Source: an uncultured Prevotella sp.
Lineage (GTDB): Bacteria; Bacteroidota; Bacteroidia; Bacteroidales; Bacteroidaceae
Assembly (NCBI GenBank): GCA_900320905.1
Contig: ONTZ01000011.1
Coordinates: forward strand, 1 to 64,000
DNA length: 64,000 nt
Reading direction: 5' to 3'
The notes beneath the pieces were generated by a model. The model saw only the letters and a list, made by a program, of their open reading frames with translations. It did no database searches and was not told the origin of the DNA. Positions within the stretch are counted from its first letter, which is position 1. The number at the start of each line of letters is the position of its first letter. A program made the position numbers and the translations under genes. Of the stretch, positions 36,322-45,966 are shown in pieces.

Positions 36322-37353
36322 ATGATATCATTCGAATGTGACTACAACAACGGCGCTTGTCAGGAAGTGCTCAACAACTTGATTAAGTACAACAATGCCA
36401 AACCGACACCTTATGGTTTCGACGAGTTCAGCGAACGCGCCAAGGCTCGCATCCGCGAGGCATGCGGCATACCCGACGCACAGATATTCTTCCTGACTGG
36501 TGGCACCCAGACCAATGCCACCACCATTGACTCAATGCTCTATCAGTACGAGGGTGTCATCTGCGTCGGCTCTGGACACATCAATGTCCACGAGGCGGGA
36601 GCCGTAGAATTCACAGAGCATAAGATCATCACCATTGCAGATACCGACGGCAAGATGGAGGCCAGGACACTCGACAAATACCTTGACGACTATATGCACG
36701 ACGGCAATAAGGATCATGCCGTGCATCCTGGATTGGTCTATATCACCTTCCCCACCGAATTTGGTACACTCTACTCTGCCAAGGAATTAAATGACATCTA
36801 TCAGGTCTGCCTGCGCTATGAGATCCCCCTCTATATCGACGGTGCCCGTCTCGGCTATGGTCTGATGGCGGAGGGAAACGACATTACACTACCCTATCTC
36901 GCCCGTCACTGCGACGTGTTCTATATCGGCGGCACGAAGATTGGTGCCCTTTGCGGTGAGGCTGTGGTTTTCACCAACCGCAAGGCTCACAAGCATTTTT
37001 TCTCCATCCAAAAGCAGCATGGTGCCGTCATTGCCAAAGGCGCACTGATCGGTCTTCAATTCGATGCATTGTTTAGCAACAACCTTTACTTCAAACTCTC
37101 CGAACACGCCATCCGTATGGCAATGAAGATGAAGGAGATTTTCAAGCGTAAGGGTTTCGAGTTCTATGTCGACTCTCCTACCAACCAGCAGTTCGTCGTC
37201 ATAGACAACGAACAAGTAGAGCGCCTGAGTCATCTGGTAGAGTTCTCTCATTTTGGTCAAACCGACCATCATCACACAATCTGCCGTTTTGTCACCAGTT
37301 GGGCCACAACTGAGGAAGAAATCAATACATTGGAACAGATTCTCATCGGCTGA
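36322..37353 (+). CDS. Low-specificity L-threonine aldolase / beta-eliminating lyase
   Basis: 343 residues of PLP fold type I. The enzyme would split L-threonine or L-allo-threonine to glycine and acetaldehyde in the cytoplasm. Visible features are FLTGGTQTNATTID, the conserved His in ISGTG-like SGHINVHEAGA, PLYIDGARLGYGL (Asp that contacts the PLP nitrogen), and the PLP lysine Lys206 in YIGGTKIGALCGE. It is a single gene with its own promoter. Related tyrosine/serine beta-lyases share the fold, so the exact substrate is not certain. Confidence 0.88.
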   Translation: MISFECDYNNGACQEVLNNLIKYNNAKPTPYGFDEFSERAKARIREACGIPDAQIFFLTGGTQTNATTIDSMLYQYEGVICVGSGHINVHEAGAVEFTEHKIITIADTDGKMEARTLDKYLDDYMHDGNKDHAVHPGLVYITFPTEFGTLYSAKELNDIYQVCLRYEIPLYIDGARLGYGLMAEGNDITLPYLARHCDVFYIGGTKIGALCGEAVVFTNRKAHKHFFSIQKQHGAVIAKGALIGLQFDALFSNNLYFKLSEHAIRMAMKMKEIFKRKGFEFYVDSPTNQQFVVIDNEQVERLSHLVEFSHFGQTDHHHTICRFVTSWATTEEEINTLEQILIG

Positions 37354-37406
37354 CGGCTTTAAGTGTATTGTTTACATTCAAGATAAAAACTGCCTTAAAA
37401 ACGCCT

Positions 37407-37421
37407 GTGTAGTAACTACAC
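37407..37421. promoter_or_regulatory. 15-bp perfect palindrome upstream of the mannan locus
   Basis: GTGTAGT-A-ACTACAC, a perfect dyad with a single central base, about 100 bp upstream of the mannan susC promoter. It could be an operator. No T-run follows, so it is unlikely to be a terminator for the aldolase gene. Confidence 0.45.
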
Positions 37422-37431
37422 TTATTTACAA

Positions 37432-37466
37432 TTTTCCTCCCTTTTTAGTTAAAATCCGGAGGAAAA
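37432..37466. promoter_or_regulatory. 9-bp inverted repeat upstream of the mannan locus
   Basis: TTTTCCTCC (37432-37440) and GGAGGAAAA (37458-37466) flank 17 bp. With the 15-bp palindrome just upstream it makes a compact candidate regulatory region between the aldolase gene and the susC promoter. Confidence 0.4.
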
Positions 37467-37501
37467 GCAAAATAGTATCAACAATAATCAAAAAAAGTTG
37501 C

Positions 37502-37530
37502 TTTGGTTTCAACAAATTATCTTACTTTTG
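37502..37530 (+). promoter_or_regulatory. Promoter of the mannan utilisation locus
   Basis: TTTG (37502-37505), 17 bp, TACTTTTG (37523-37530). The leader to ATG 37586 is about 50 nt. The spacing is slightly short, and a TTG 22 bp upstream of the -7 element is an alternative -33. Confidence 0.6.
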
Positions 37531-37585
37531 CAACTGAAATTCTAACTAAGTACAACAATTCTAACATTTATTATATAACTAACGT

Positions 37586-40500
37586 ATGAACAAAACTTTT
37601 AGGAAAACAGCGCTATTGGTGGGTGCATTCTCCCTTTTGGGATTATGTTATTCACCCAAAGCCTATGCCGCTGACGCCGTACAGGACGTCCAGCAGGCAA
37701 AGAAGATTACAGGTACTGTAGTCGATGCTTCTGGCCCCGTCATCGGAGCCAGTGTTGTTGTGAAAGGCACGTCGAATGGTGTAGCCACCGATTTCGACGG
37801 AAACTTCACACTGAATGCTAGCCCAGGGCAGACTCTGGTTGTTTCTTATATTGGCTATCTGAACAAGGAAGTAAGAATCACAGCCAATCAGTCCAACTAT
37901 GAGATTACTATCGAAGAAGACAAACAAATGCTTGACGAAGTGGTGGTTGTCGGCTATGGTACGATGAAGAAAAGCGACCTCTCTGGTTCGTCCTCTTCCA
38001 TCAACGAACAATCTTTGAAGGGTACCGTCATCACCTCATTGGATCAGAGCCTGCAAGGACGCGCGACAGGTGTGACTGCAGTGACGACTTCCGGTGCTCC
38101 CGGTTCTTCCTCATCCATCCGTGTGCGTGGTATAGGTTCTATCAATGCTAACCAAGAACCTCTCTACGTCATCGATGGTGTAATTGTGCAGAGCGGAGGA
38201 CAGTCTGGTGCAGACTATGGTCTAGCCGACCGTCTCGGTAACGGTAAGGTTTCTACAATCTCCCCGCTGTCAACACTGAACCCCTCTGATATCGTTTCGA
38301 TGGAAATCCTGAAGGATGCCTCTGCCACCGCCATCTATGGTGCCCAGGGTGCCAACGGTGTCGTACTCATCACCACCAAACGCGGTAAGGCAGGCGAAGC
38401 CAAGTTCAACTACGATGGCATGTTGGCAGTTAACCGCCAGATGAAGCGACTGGACATGATGAACCTTCGTGAATACGCTGAGTATTATCAGAGCTTTGTC
38501 AATGATGGATGGATTATCAAGAGTCAGGCCAACCCCAACTATTCGGACCCATCCATCCTCGGCAATGGTACCAATTGGCAAGATGCCATCTTCCAGACGG
38601 CCATCCAACATCAGCATCAGGTTTCTGCTCAGGGCGGTACCGACAAGGTGCAGTACTATGTATCCGGCAATTTCATGAATCAGGAAGGTACAATCATCGG
38701 CTCCAACTTCAAGCGTTACTCTGTTCGTGCCAACCTCGATGCCCAATTGAAGCCCTGGTTGAAACTTGGTATGTCTACGACATTTTCTACCACCAATGAT
38801 GACTTAAAAAAGGCAGACGGTAATGAGGGTATCATCACCTATTCGCTGACTACTCTTCCTGACATCCCCATCTATGACGTTTTTGGCAACTACTACGCTG
38901 AAGTACGTGAGGGCTACACAAATCCCAACCCTGTGGCTTTGGCCAATATGAACCAGTACACTTTAGAGCGTCGCAAATTGACGGGTAACATCTTTGCAGA
39001 GGTCAGTTTCTTGAAAAACCTCGTCTGGCATGCAGAACTTGGTTATGATATCTCCGGCTCCAACGCAGAGACATGGGAACCTTCCGTAGACTTGGGAGGC
39101 TGGCAGAAGCCCGCCAACCAAGATCACTGGCAGAGCAACACCAACAAATACTGGCAGTTAAAGAACTACCTCACCTATACTGGCACTATTGGCAAGCACA
39201 ACTTCACGGCAATGCTTGGTCAGGAGAGTTGGGAATCCACATGGAAATACCAGGGTATCACAGGTCAGAACCTACCCCGCAATGACGTAAAGAATCCATC
39301 TCTTGCAGAGAAAGCCGACCGCGACTTTTCTTCTGGCTTTGGCAGTGCTTCAATGGCATCTTTCTTCACGCGCGAAACCTATAATTATGATGATCGCTAC
39401 TATGCAACTTATACTTTCCGTTATGACGGTTCATCCAATTTCGGTCCCAACAACCGCTGGGCAGGTTTCCATTCTGTTGCTGCCAGTTGGCGCTTCAGCA
39501 ACGAGGCCTTTATGAAAGGACTGGATGTGCTTAGCAACGGAAAGATTCGTGTAGGTTGGGGACAGACTGGTAACGCCAACATCGGTGGTTACAAATGGGG
39601 AGTTGCCCTCGGCGTAATGCCATCTGCACTTGGTCAGTCCTATCGTCCTACAGGTCTGCCCAACGAGTCTATCCAGTGGGAGACACAGGAACAGATCGAC
39701 CTCGGTCTCGACCTCGGCTTTTTCAACAACCGACTGAACCTGACCATTGACTGGTATAAGAAAGAATCAAAGGACATGTTAATGAAGATGCAGTTGCCTT
39801 CTTACTTAGGCACACAAGGCAATGGTTCTTCGGCTCTTTCCGCCCCCTACGGCAATTATGGAACCATGCGCAACACAGGTCTTGAAATCGAACTCAAGGC
39901 TACACCGGTACAATCTAAGAACTTCAGTTGGGATACCGACCTACAGTTCTCTTTCAACAAGAATGAGTTGGTGGCCCTTCAGGGCACAACATCCGCAGCC
40001 ATCATCGGCTACGGCCAGTGGAGTGATGTGGTGGCCGTGTCGTCAGTGGGCCGACCCATGTACGACTTCTTCGGCTATGAGGTTGAAGGCGTTTATAAGG
40101 ACTTCGATGATATCCTGAACTCACCGGTCAATACGCTGTATAGCCAATCATGCGTTGCCGAGACTGATGCCGACGGAAACATTATTGCCTGGCACCACCA
40201 AAGCGATCCCACCAAATACAGTAAGAACAACACGGTATGGCCAGGTGACCTGAAATTCAAGGATGTGAATAATGACGGCATCATCGACGAGAACGACAAA
40301 ACCAATATCGGTTCTCCCCTGCCCAAATTCACCTTCGGCTGGACAAACACCTTCAACTTTATGAACTTCGACCTAAGCATCTTCATCAACGGTTCTGTTG
40401 GCAACAAGGTGTTGAACTATACCTCTATCCCTCTGACTTCGATGACAAGTACATGGAACAACCAGATCCAGGAGAAGATTGCCGACCGTGCCAGACTGGC

Positions 40501-40903
40501 AGCCATCGACCCGGCAAAGGTGTATGAGGACGGAGGCGCATGGTACAACGACATCACCAATGTCTATGTCACCAATCCAGAAACCAGCACACCGCGTGTG
40601 GCCATCGGCAACACATACAACCAGAATATCTCCACCCGTTATATCGAAGACGGGTCATACGTCCGTCTGAAGAATATTTCACTCGGCTATACCTTCCCGA
40701 AGAAGATTGTGAGCAAACTTTATCTGGACAATCTGCGCGTCTATTGCAACTTGCAGAATGTCCTGACCATCACAGGTTACGACGGTTACGATCCTGAAAT
40801 CGGTGCTTCTACGACAGATGCCAACGGTTATGTGTTCGGACTTGACAACGGACGTTATCCCTCTCCGTTCACTTGCACATTCGGTATTAACTTATCATTC
40901 TAA
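37586..40903 (+). CDS. SusC-family TonB-dependent transporter of the mannan locus
   Basis: 1105 residues with a signal peptide ending near SPKAYA. A carboxypeptidase-like domain (ITGTVVDASGPVIGASVVVK) is followed by the classic TonB-box segment DEVVVVGYGTMKKSDLSG, and the plug has SSIRVRGIGSINANQEPLYV and SATAIYGAQGANGVVLITT. The barrel ends in the aromatic TFGINLSF. It would import manno-oligosaccharides released by the GH26 and GH5 enzymes downstream. The substrate call comes from that context, not from the transporter itself. Confidence 0.94.
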   Translation: MNKTFRKTALLVGAFSLLGLCYSPKAYAADAVQDVQQAKKITGTVVDASGPVIGASVVVKGTSNGVATDFDGNFTLNASPGQTLVVSYIGYLNKEVRITANQSNYEITIEEDKQMLDEVVVVGYGTMKKSDLSGSSSSINEQSLKGTVITSLDQSLQGRATGVTAVTTSGAPGSSSSIRVRGIGSINANQEPLYVIDGVIVQSGGQSGADYGLADRLGNGKVSTISPLSTLNPSDIVSMEILKDASATAIYGAQGANGVVLITTKRGKAGEAKFNYDGMLAVNRQMKRLDMMNLREYAEYYQSFVNDGWIIKSQANPNYSDPSILGNGTNWQDAIFQTAIQHQHQVSAQGGTDKVQYYVSGNFMNQEGTIIGSNFKRYSVRANLDAQLKPWLKLGMSTTFSTTNDDLKKADGNEGIITYSLTTLPDIPIYDVFGNYYAEVREGYTNPNPVALANMNQYTLERRKLTGNIFAEVSFLKNLVWHAELGYDISGSNAETWEPSVDLGGWQKPANQDHWQSNTNKYWQLKNYLTYTGTIGKHNFTAMLGQESWESTWKYQGITGQNLPRNDVKNPSLAEKADRDFSSGFGSASMASFFTRETYNYDDRYYATYTFRYDGSSNFGPNNRWAGFHSVAASWRFSNEAFMKGLDVLSNGKIRVGWGQTGNANIGGYKWGVALGVMPSALGQSYRPTGLPNESIQWETQEQIDLGLDLGFFNNRLNLTIDWYKKESKDMLMKMQLPSYLGTQGNGSSALSAPYGNYGTMRNTGLEIELKATPVQSKNFSWDTDLQFSFNKNELVALQGTTSAAIIGYGQWSDVVAVSSVGRPMYDFFGYEVEGVYKDFDDILNSPVNTLYSQSCVAETDADGNIIAWHHQSDPTKYSKNNTVWPGDLKFKDVNNDGIIDENDKTNIGSPLPKFTFGWTNTFNFMNFDLSIFINGSVGNKVLNYTSIPLTSMTSTWNNQIQEKIADRARLAAIDPAKVYEDGGAWYNDITNVYVTNPETSTPRVAIGNTYNQNISTRYIEDGSYVRLKNISLGYTFPKKIVSKLYLDNLRVYCNLQNVLTITGYDGYDPEIGASTTDANGYVFGLDNGRYPSPFTCTFGINLSF

Positions 40904-40906
40904 ACC

Positions 40907-40914
40907 AAAGGAGG
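40907..40914 (+). promoter_or_regulatory. Strong Shine-Dalgarno site for the mannan susD
   Basis: AAAGGAGG, 9 bp before ATG 40924. Bacteroidota genes usually lack such sites, and most genes in this window have A/T-rich leaders instead, so this one stands out. It may set a high SusD yield relative to SusC. Confidence 0.7.
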
Positions 40915-40923
40915 ACAATCAAT

Positions 40924-42657
40924 ATGAAAATGAATCGAATCAAAATATTTCTGGCAGCCTCTGTCATGGGCTTGGGTCTCACTTCCTGTGAGGATTTCCT
41001 GGATCGTCCAACAGAAGACAGTTATGTAGCCGGTGGCTATTATAAGACAGATGCTGAATGTATCGCTGCCGTGGACTATCTTTACAACTCACCTTGGTAC
41101 GATTTCCAGCGTGGATTCTTCAAGGTAGGTGAGGTACTCTCAGGCAACTACTACTGGGGATCAAGCCCCTACCTGAACTTCTCGCTCAACTCCAACGATG
41201 AGGACTTGCGCAATATGTCCTATTCGCTGTGGGCTGTCAATGGTCACTCAAACATAGTACGCAAATATATTGAAGGTGGTAGTGCTTCTGAAGCCATCAA
41301 GAACCAGACGATGGGTGAATGCCTACTTTGGAAGGCCATGGCTTATTTTTACTTAGTACGTACCTTTGGTGATGTACCCATCGTACACGACAACGCATCA
41401 ATGATTGAGAGTGGTACCTATAATGAACAACCAAAGGTGTTGAAGGCTGATGTATATGAATACATAGTCATGACACTTGAAAAAGCCATTGAACTATTGC
41501 CTGAACAGTGCACAGAAGGCCGCCTTGACAAATACTGTGCCAAAGGTCTGTTGGCCAAAGTCTATCTGACTAAGGCTGGTGTCAGCGGCACACTGAACAG
41601 CAGCGATCTACAAAAGGCTGCTGAACTGGCAAAAGATGTCATCGACAATTCTGGTCGTTCACTCGAGAAGAACTATGCTGATGTATTCAAACTCGAAGGT
41701 AACAAATCGAAGGAGAATATGATTGCCTGGCGTTGGGTGGTGAGTTCGCAATGGACTTCCCAGAACACCTTCCAGTCTGACCTCGGCATGACTGGTATCG
41801 ATGAATACGGTGATGTATGGGGTGAATGGGGTGGCCCGTCAGTTGACCTGCAGGATGCTTTCGGTTTCAATGTCCTCGACGACCCTGCTACCCGTCCTGA
41901 CGTAGACACTCGCCGCAAGGCTACGATGATGACTGTTGGTGATGTGATTCCTTATCTCTGGCGCGACAAAGGCGGCTTCGACTATATGCGCTTCGAATAT
42001 GACAAAACCTATAATCCCGCTGCATGGGGTGAGCACCGTGCGCCAACAGGTTGTAATGTCGTGAAGCATCTCTATGGCAACAACGCCGACCACCTGGCAG
42101 TTCTAGGAACCTCTGCCGCCCGTATGGCAAGTTCACTCTGCACACCGATTCTCCGTCTTGCCGATGTCTATTTGGTTCTTGCTGAGGCCAAAGTTTTACA
42201 AGGTCAGGGTAGTGACCCAGATGCTTTGCAGGCTTATAACGCCGTGCATCAGCGCGCTATTCCCAATGCTGCTGCCGAGACTTCACTGGATTTCGATAAG
42301 ATTTGGAAGGAACGCCGTTTGGAATTGGCTTGTGAGGGTGACCGTTGGTACGATTTTGTTCGTCTGGCCTACTATAATCCAGATCGTGCCATCGCAGAAC
42401 TGAAGTCCCAGCGCCGTAATCAGTACTGGAACTTGAACTTGACATTCAAGAACTACTTCCAGACCAAACAGTGGTTGCTTGTGAACAAGGATGATGACGG
42501 CAACGAACAGAGTACCGTCTACGATGACCAGACTCCTGCACCTAATGTGACCATCAACAGTTTCACCATTCCATTCCCGATGGAAGACCTGACTTTCAAC
42601 CCACATCTGAAGGAAGATGCCGTCCATGTGGATGTACGTGAGACATATCAGTATTAA
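40924..42657 (+). CDS. SusD-family surface glycan-binding lipoprotein of the mannan locus
   Basis: 577 residues, with signal peptide ending at lipobox LTSC and mature start EDFLDRP. The SusD pattern is plain: LLWKAMAYFYLVRTFGDVPIV in the helical core and WKERRLELACEGDRWYDFVRLAYY near the end. It follows susC by 20 bp and forms the lid of that transporter. Neighbouring GH26 and GH5 genes indicate mannan or glucomannan oligosaccharides as ligand. Confidence 0.94.
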   Translation: MKMNRIKIFLAASVMGLGLTSCEDFLDRPTEDSYVAGGYYKTDAECIAAVDYLYNSPWYDFQRGFFKVGEVLSGNYYWGSSPYLNFSLNSNDEDLRNMSYSLWAVNGHSNIVRKYIEGGSASEAIKNQTMGECLLWKAMAYFYLVRTFGDVPIVHDNASMIESGTYNEQPKVLKADVYEYIVMTLEKAIELLPEQCTEGRLDKYCAKGLLAKVYLTKAGVSGTLNSSDLQKAAELAKDVIDNSGRSLEKNYADVFKLEGNKSKENMIAWRWVVSSQWTSQNTFQSDLGMTGIDEYGDVWGEWGGPSVDLQDAFGFNVLDDPATRPDVDTRRKATMMTVGDVIPYLWRDKGGFDYMRFEYDKTYNPAAWGEHRAPTGCNVVKHLYGNNADHLAVLGTSAARMASSLCTPILRLADVYLVLAEAKVLQGQGSDPDALQAYNAVHQRAIPNAAAETSLDFDKIWKERRLELACEGDRWYDFVRLAYYNPDRAIAELKSQRRNQYWNLNLTFKNYFQTKQWLLVNKDDDGNEQSTVYDDQTPAPNVTINSFTIPFPMEDLTFNPHLKEDAVHVDVRETYQY

Positions 42658-42689
42658 GAATATTAATTAGATATTAGTCATTAGAAATT

Positions 42690-43988
42690 ATGATTACCAA
42701 GATAAAAACAATAAGCCGCTGGCTGGTATGCACAGCACTTATCACTTGCCAAGTAGCATTTTTCTCATCTTGTAAGGACGAGCCTGACAAGTATGAGATA
42801 AGCGGTGGAACACCAACCATCCGCTATATACGCCCAGTGAATGTTGAGAGTGCCGACTCTATCTTGACAGGTGCCTATATGGACAATAACATCTGTATTG
42901 TCGGAGAGAATTTGCGCAGTATTACCAAGATGTTCTTCAATGACCAGGAAGCCAAACTCATCCCGAGTTTCATCACCGACCACACGATGATTGTCACGGT
43001 GCCCAGTCAGATTCCAGGTGAGGTATTCAACAAGATTTTCATGATCAACAACGCCAACGACACCACCTCTTACGACTTCAAGGTGCTCGTGCCAGGTCCG
43101 AACATCAATAACATGAGTAATGAGTGGGCTCAGGCTGGCGAAAAGGCCACCATCTACGGCAACTACTTCGTTGATGATCCCAACACCCCTCTGACTCTGA
43201 CCATTAACGGTACTAAGGTTGACATCGACGAGTTCGACATTAGTCATATCAGTTTCACGGTTCCCAGTGGACTGACAGAAGGTCCGGTAGAAGTTGCCTC
43301 TGTCTATGGCAAGAAAAAAGCCAAGTTCAACTACCGCGACACCCGTGGCATGCTGTTCAATGACTTCGGTACCGGTGATGCTGGAGAAGCCTCTACAGGA
43401 CTGACCAACCACGGTTGGCATGCCCAGCAGATTATTAGTGACGAGAATTCTCTCGACGGCAGTTACCTCATGTTAGGCGATTGTGACATAGAAGACGGTT
43501 CCTGGATGGACGGTAACGTGTCTTTCGAATACTGGCCTGGTGACTGGGACGGGACCTTCACTGGTGTGAACTCACGTCTGTCGGATCTTGTCAGTTTCGG
43601 CGACTTTGCCAATATGGCCCTAAAGTTCGAGGTGAACATCCCTTCCAGCAATCCGTGGACAAACCTCTCTATGCAGTGTATCTTCTCTGGCGACGAGCAG
43701 GTGACTCTACCGACGGCCAACAACACATTCTTCAATGGAACGGACTACCCGCGTGCTCTTTGGACTCCGTGGAGCCAAACTGGTTCTTACGATACTGGTG
43801 GCAAATGGGTCACAGTGACCATTCCTATCTCTACCTTCAAGTACAAGAACGATGGTACTCCCGCAGGTACCCCGCTGACTGCTGATAATTTCACGGGGCT
43901 GACGCTCTTCATCTGGAGTGGTGTGACGAATGGCACGACCTGTCATCCTATCATCCGTATCGACAATATCCGTGCGGTAGCGTACTAA
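42690..43988 (+). CDS. IPT/TIG-domain surface glycan-binding lipoprotein (SGBP-B type)
   Basis: 432 residues with lipobox FSSC and mature KDEPDK. Two IPT/TIG immunoglobulin-like domains (about residues 40-215: NICIVGENLRSITKMFFND, KATIYGNYF) are followed by a C-terminal beta-sandwich of about 200 residues rich in tryptophan (FEYWPGDWDGT, ALWTPWSQTG), which matches the surface glycan-binding protein B type. It would hold polysaccharide at the cell surface for SusCD and the enzymes. Its start region shares AGAAATTATGATTAC with the susC at 7960. Confidence 0.85.
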   Translation: MITKIKTISRWLVCTALITCQVAFFSSCKDEPDKYEISGGTPTIRYIRPVNVESADSILTGAYMDNNICIVGENLRSITKMFFNDQEAKLIPSFITDHTMIVTVPSQIPGEVFNKIFMINNANDTTSYDFKVLVPGPNINNMSNEWAQAGEKATIYGNYFVDDPNTPLTLTINGTKVDIDEFDISHISFTVPSGLTEGPVEVASVYGKKKAKFNYRDTRGMLFNDFGTGDAGEASTGLTNHGWHAQQIISDENSLDGSYLMLGDCDIEDGSWMDGNVSFEYWPGDWDGTFTGVNSRLSDLVSFGDFANMALKFEVNIPSSNPWTNLSMQCIFSGDEQVTLPTANNTFFNGTDYPRALWTPWSQTGSYDTGGKWVTVTIPISTFKYKNDGTPAGTPLTADNFTGLTLFIWSGVTNGTTCHPIIRIDNIRAVAY

Positions 43989-44039
43989 GATGAGAAGTTA
44001 AGAAGTTAAGTAGTTAAGAAGTTAAGTAGTTAAGAAATT

Positions 44040-45884
44040 ATGAAAATGATTCGTAAAATATCAGTATTGGCCATGGCCGCACTGGTTGGAATGGCAGGAT
44101 TCACCAGTTGTAGCGATGACAGTCTCGACACCAACCAATACAACAAGAGCGGCGTGAATATCCTGGGCTTCGGTCCCATGCCTATTACCCGTGGCGAGAC
44201 AATGCGGGTGACAGGTACCAATCTCAATAATGTGAAAGAGGTACTCTTTCCTGAAGGTAACCAGAAAATAACACCAGCCACGACTTTTATCAGCGGCAGT
44301 TTCCAGCGTCAGAATTCAGAGGAGTTAACCGTGACGATTCCCGACCAGTGCGTACCTGGCAAACTACGCCTGCTGACCAATGACGGCAAGACCGTCGAGT
44401 CTGTATCCAATATTACCTTTGCAGAGGAGATTAAAGTGGCAACTATCTCTCCGGAAAAAATCCATCCTGGTGATATTTTAACCATCAAGGGTGAGTATGT
44501 GTGGAATATTGGTCAGGTCGTTTTCTTCGACTTTGTGGCTGTGAATGCAGAAGACTTTATCGTTAACACCCGAAATGAGATTCAGGTGCGTGTGCCAATG
44601 GAGGCAAAGACTGGTGAAGTGGTCTACAATGACGGTTCTGAAGGTGCAGAAAACATATCATTGGGAACTCTGGATATCGATGCTGCTGAGGCAACGGGTG
44701 TATCCAATGCTACTCCTGAATTCGGTGAAACCATCACCATCACTGGTGAGAACCTCGACCTGGTGACACGCGTGGATTTCCCCGCTGTTGAGGATGCGAC
44801 CTTTAACACTGCAGAAGATGGCAAATCCATCACAGTGCAGGTTCCCTCCAACACCGTCTCGGGTAGTATCGTACTCACCTCTTACTCTGGTCTGACAACA
44901 TCTGTTGATATCACCATGCCTCTGGCAACGGTCAGCAGCACCGATCCTGTGAAGGATGTGAAGGCTGGACAGACCATCACCATCAAGGGTGAAAAGTTAG
45001 ATCGCATAACCCAGTTAGTACTACCTGCGATTGAAAAGCCTTTGGAGAAGGGTGAGTTCAGACAGAGTGCCTCTGAGATTGCATTCGTTGTTCCTGAAGG
45101 TATGGGTGACGGTAGGGTTATCCTCATCCAGCACGAGAACTACAGCGTTGAGTCTGACAAGATCTCAATGTATAGTGATGCTCCTGAAACCACCATCTGG
45201 TCTGGCAACTTTGTCATCGGCAACTGGAATGCCGGTATGCAGGACCTTGCATGGGGCGGTTACGACTGGTCAACTGCCGTTGCTGGACAGGTGCTGACAA
45301 TCTACCTCAAGCCAGATATGTCGGAAGGCTGGTCACAGATTCGTGTCGGTAACGGTTCTTGGGCTGCACTGCCGGGCACCTCTGATGTCAATCCGCTGAC
45401 AGGTGAAGATACCAAGTTCTCAGTGACACTGACTCAGGCCATGATTGATGAGATGGTTGCCAATGGAGGTCTCGTTATCTGCGGTGCCTTCTTCACCGTC
45501 AGCAAGATTACCCTCTCTCTTCTGGAAAATGTTCTATGGCAGGGTCAGGCTGTGGTCGATGACTGGGGCAACCAGCCCTATATCCTCAGTGATGGTGGCC
45601 CAGAGCTTCTGGCTGCCGGCATGAAAGTCGGGTCAGTCATCCGATGCTATCTCACTCCCACTGATGCTACCTGGAACTGTCAGGTTTGGGATGGTCACTG
45701 GGGAGCCCAGTTCGATGACTGCGACTTTAGTTCTGGCAATTGGAATCTTGCAGAACACGAGGGTGCCATTGAATTCAAGGTCACTGATGCCATTTACAAA
45801 TCCATCACTTCTGCTGGTGGATGGGGAGGTGCATTCCTCCTGAACGGCGATAACTGCATATGCACGAAAGTGTCTATCAAATAA
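44040..45884 (+). CDS. IPT/TIG-repeat lipoprotein with two C-terminal binding modules
   Basis: 614 residues with lipobox FTSC and SDDS after it. Residues about 35-380 form four IPT/TIG-like domains (each with a G-x-x-xxIxGxNL-type start: ITITGENLDLVTRVDF, ITIKGEKLDRITQLVL). Two related C-terminal modules of about 110-115 residues follow, opening ETTIWSGNFVIGNW and ENVLWQGQAVVDDW and both rich in Trp and Gly. These are likely carbohydrate-binding units. Five to six octamer units with TTAAG precede the start. Second surface binding protein of the mannan locus by position. Confidence 0.8.
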   Translation: MKMIRKISVLAMAALVGMAGFTSCSDDSLDTNQYNKSGVNILGFGPMPITRGETMRVTGTNLNNVKEVLFPEGNQKITPATTFISGSFQRQNSEELTVTIPDQCVPGKLRLLTNDGKTVESVSNITFAEEIKVATISPEKIHPGDILTIKGEYVWNIGQVVFFDFVAVNAEDFIVNTRNEIQVRVPMEAKTGEVVYNDGSEGAENISLGTLDIDAAEATGVSNATPEFGETITITGENLDLVTRVDFPAVEDATFNTAEDGKSITVQVPSNTVSGSIVLTSYSGLTTSVDITMPLATVSSTDPVKDVKAGQTITIKGEKLDRITQLVLPAIEKPLEKGEFRQSASEIAFVVPEGMGDGRVILIQHENYSVESDKISMYSDAPETTIWSGNFVIGNWNAGMQDLAWGGYDWSTAVAGQVLTIYLKPDMSEGWSQIRVGNGSWAALPGTSDVNPLTGEDTKFSVTLTQAMIDEMVANGGLVICGAFFTVSKITLSLLENVLWQGQAVVDDWGNQPYILSDGGPELLAAGMKVGSVIRCYLTPTDATWNCQVWDGHWGAQFDDCDFSSGNWNLAEHEGAIEFKVTDAIYKSITSAGGWGGAFLLNGDNCICTKVSIK

Positions 45885-45898
45885 AGAATACACTATAG

Positions 45899-45935
45899 AG
45901 AGGAGGCGCGACCCTCAGGTTGCGCCTCCTCTTGT
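45899..45935 (+). terminator. Hairpin after the IPT-repeat gene
   Basis: A 15-bp stem (45899-45913 with 45918-45932, one G-T pair), loop CTCA, then a weak T-rich tail TGTATTCTTT. It would reduce readthrough from the susCD-SGBP block into the GH26 gene, for which no clear promoter is visible in the 34 bp that remain. Confidence 0.7.
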
Positions 45936-45966
45936 ATTCTTTAATCGATTTATATAACCGAACAAC

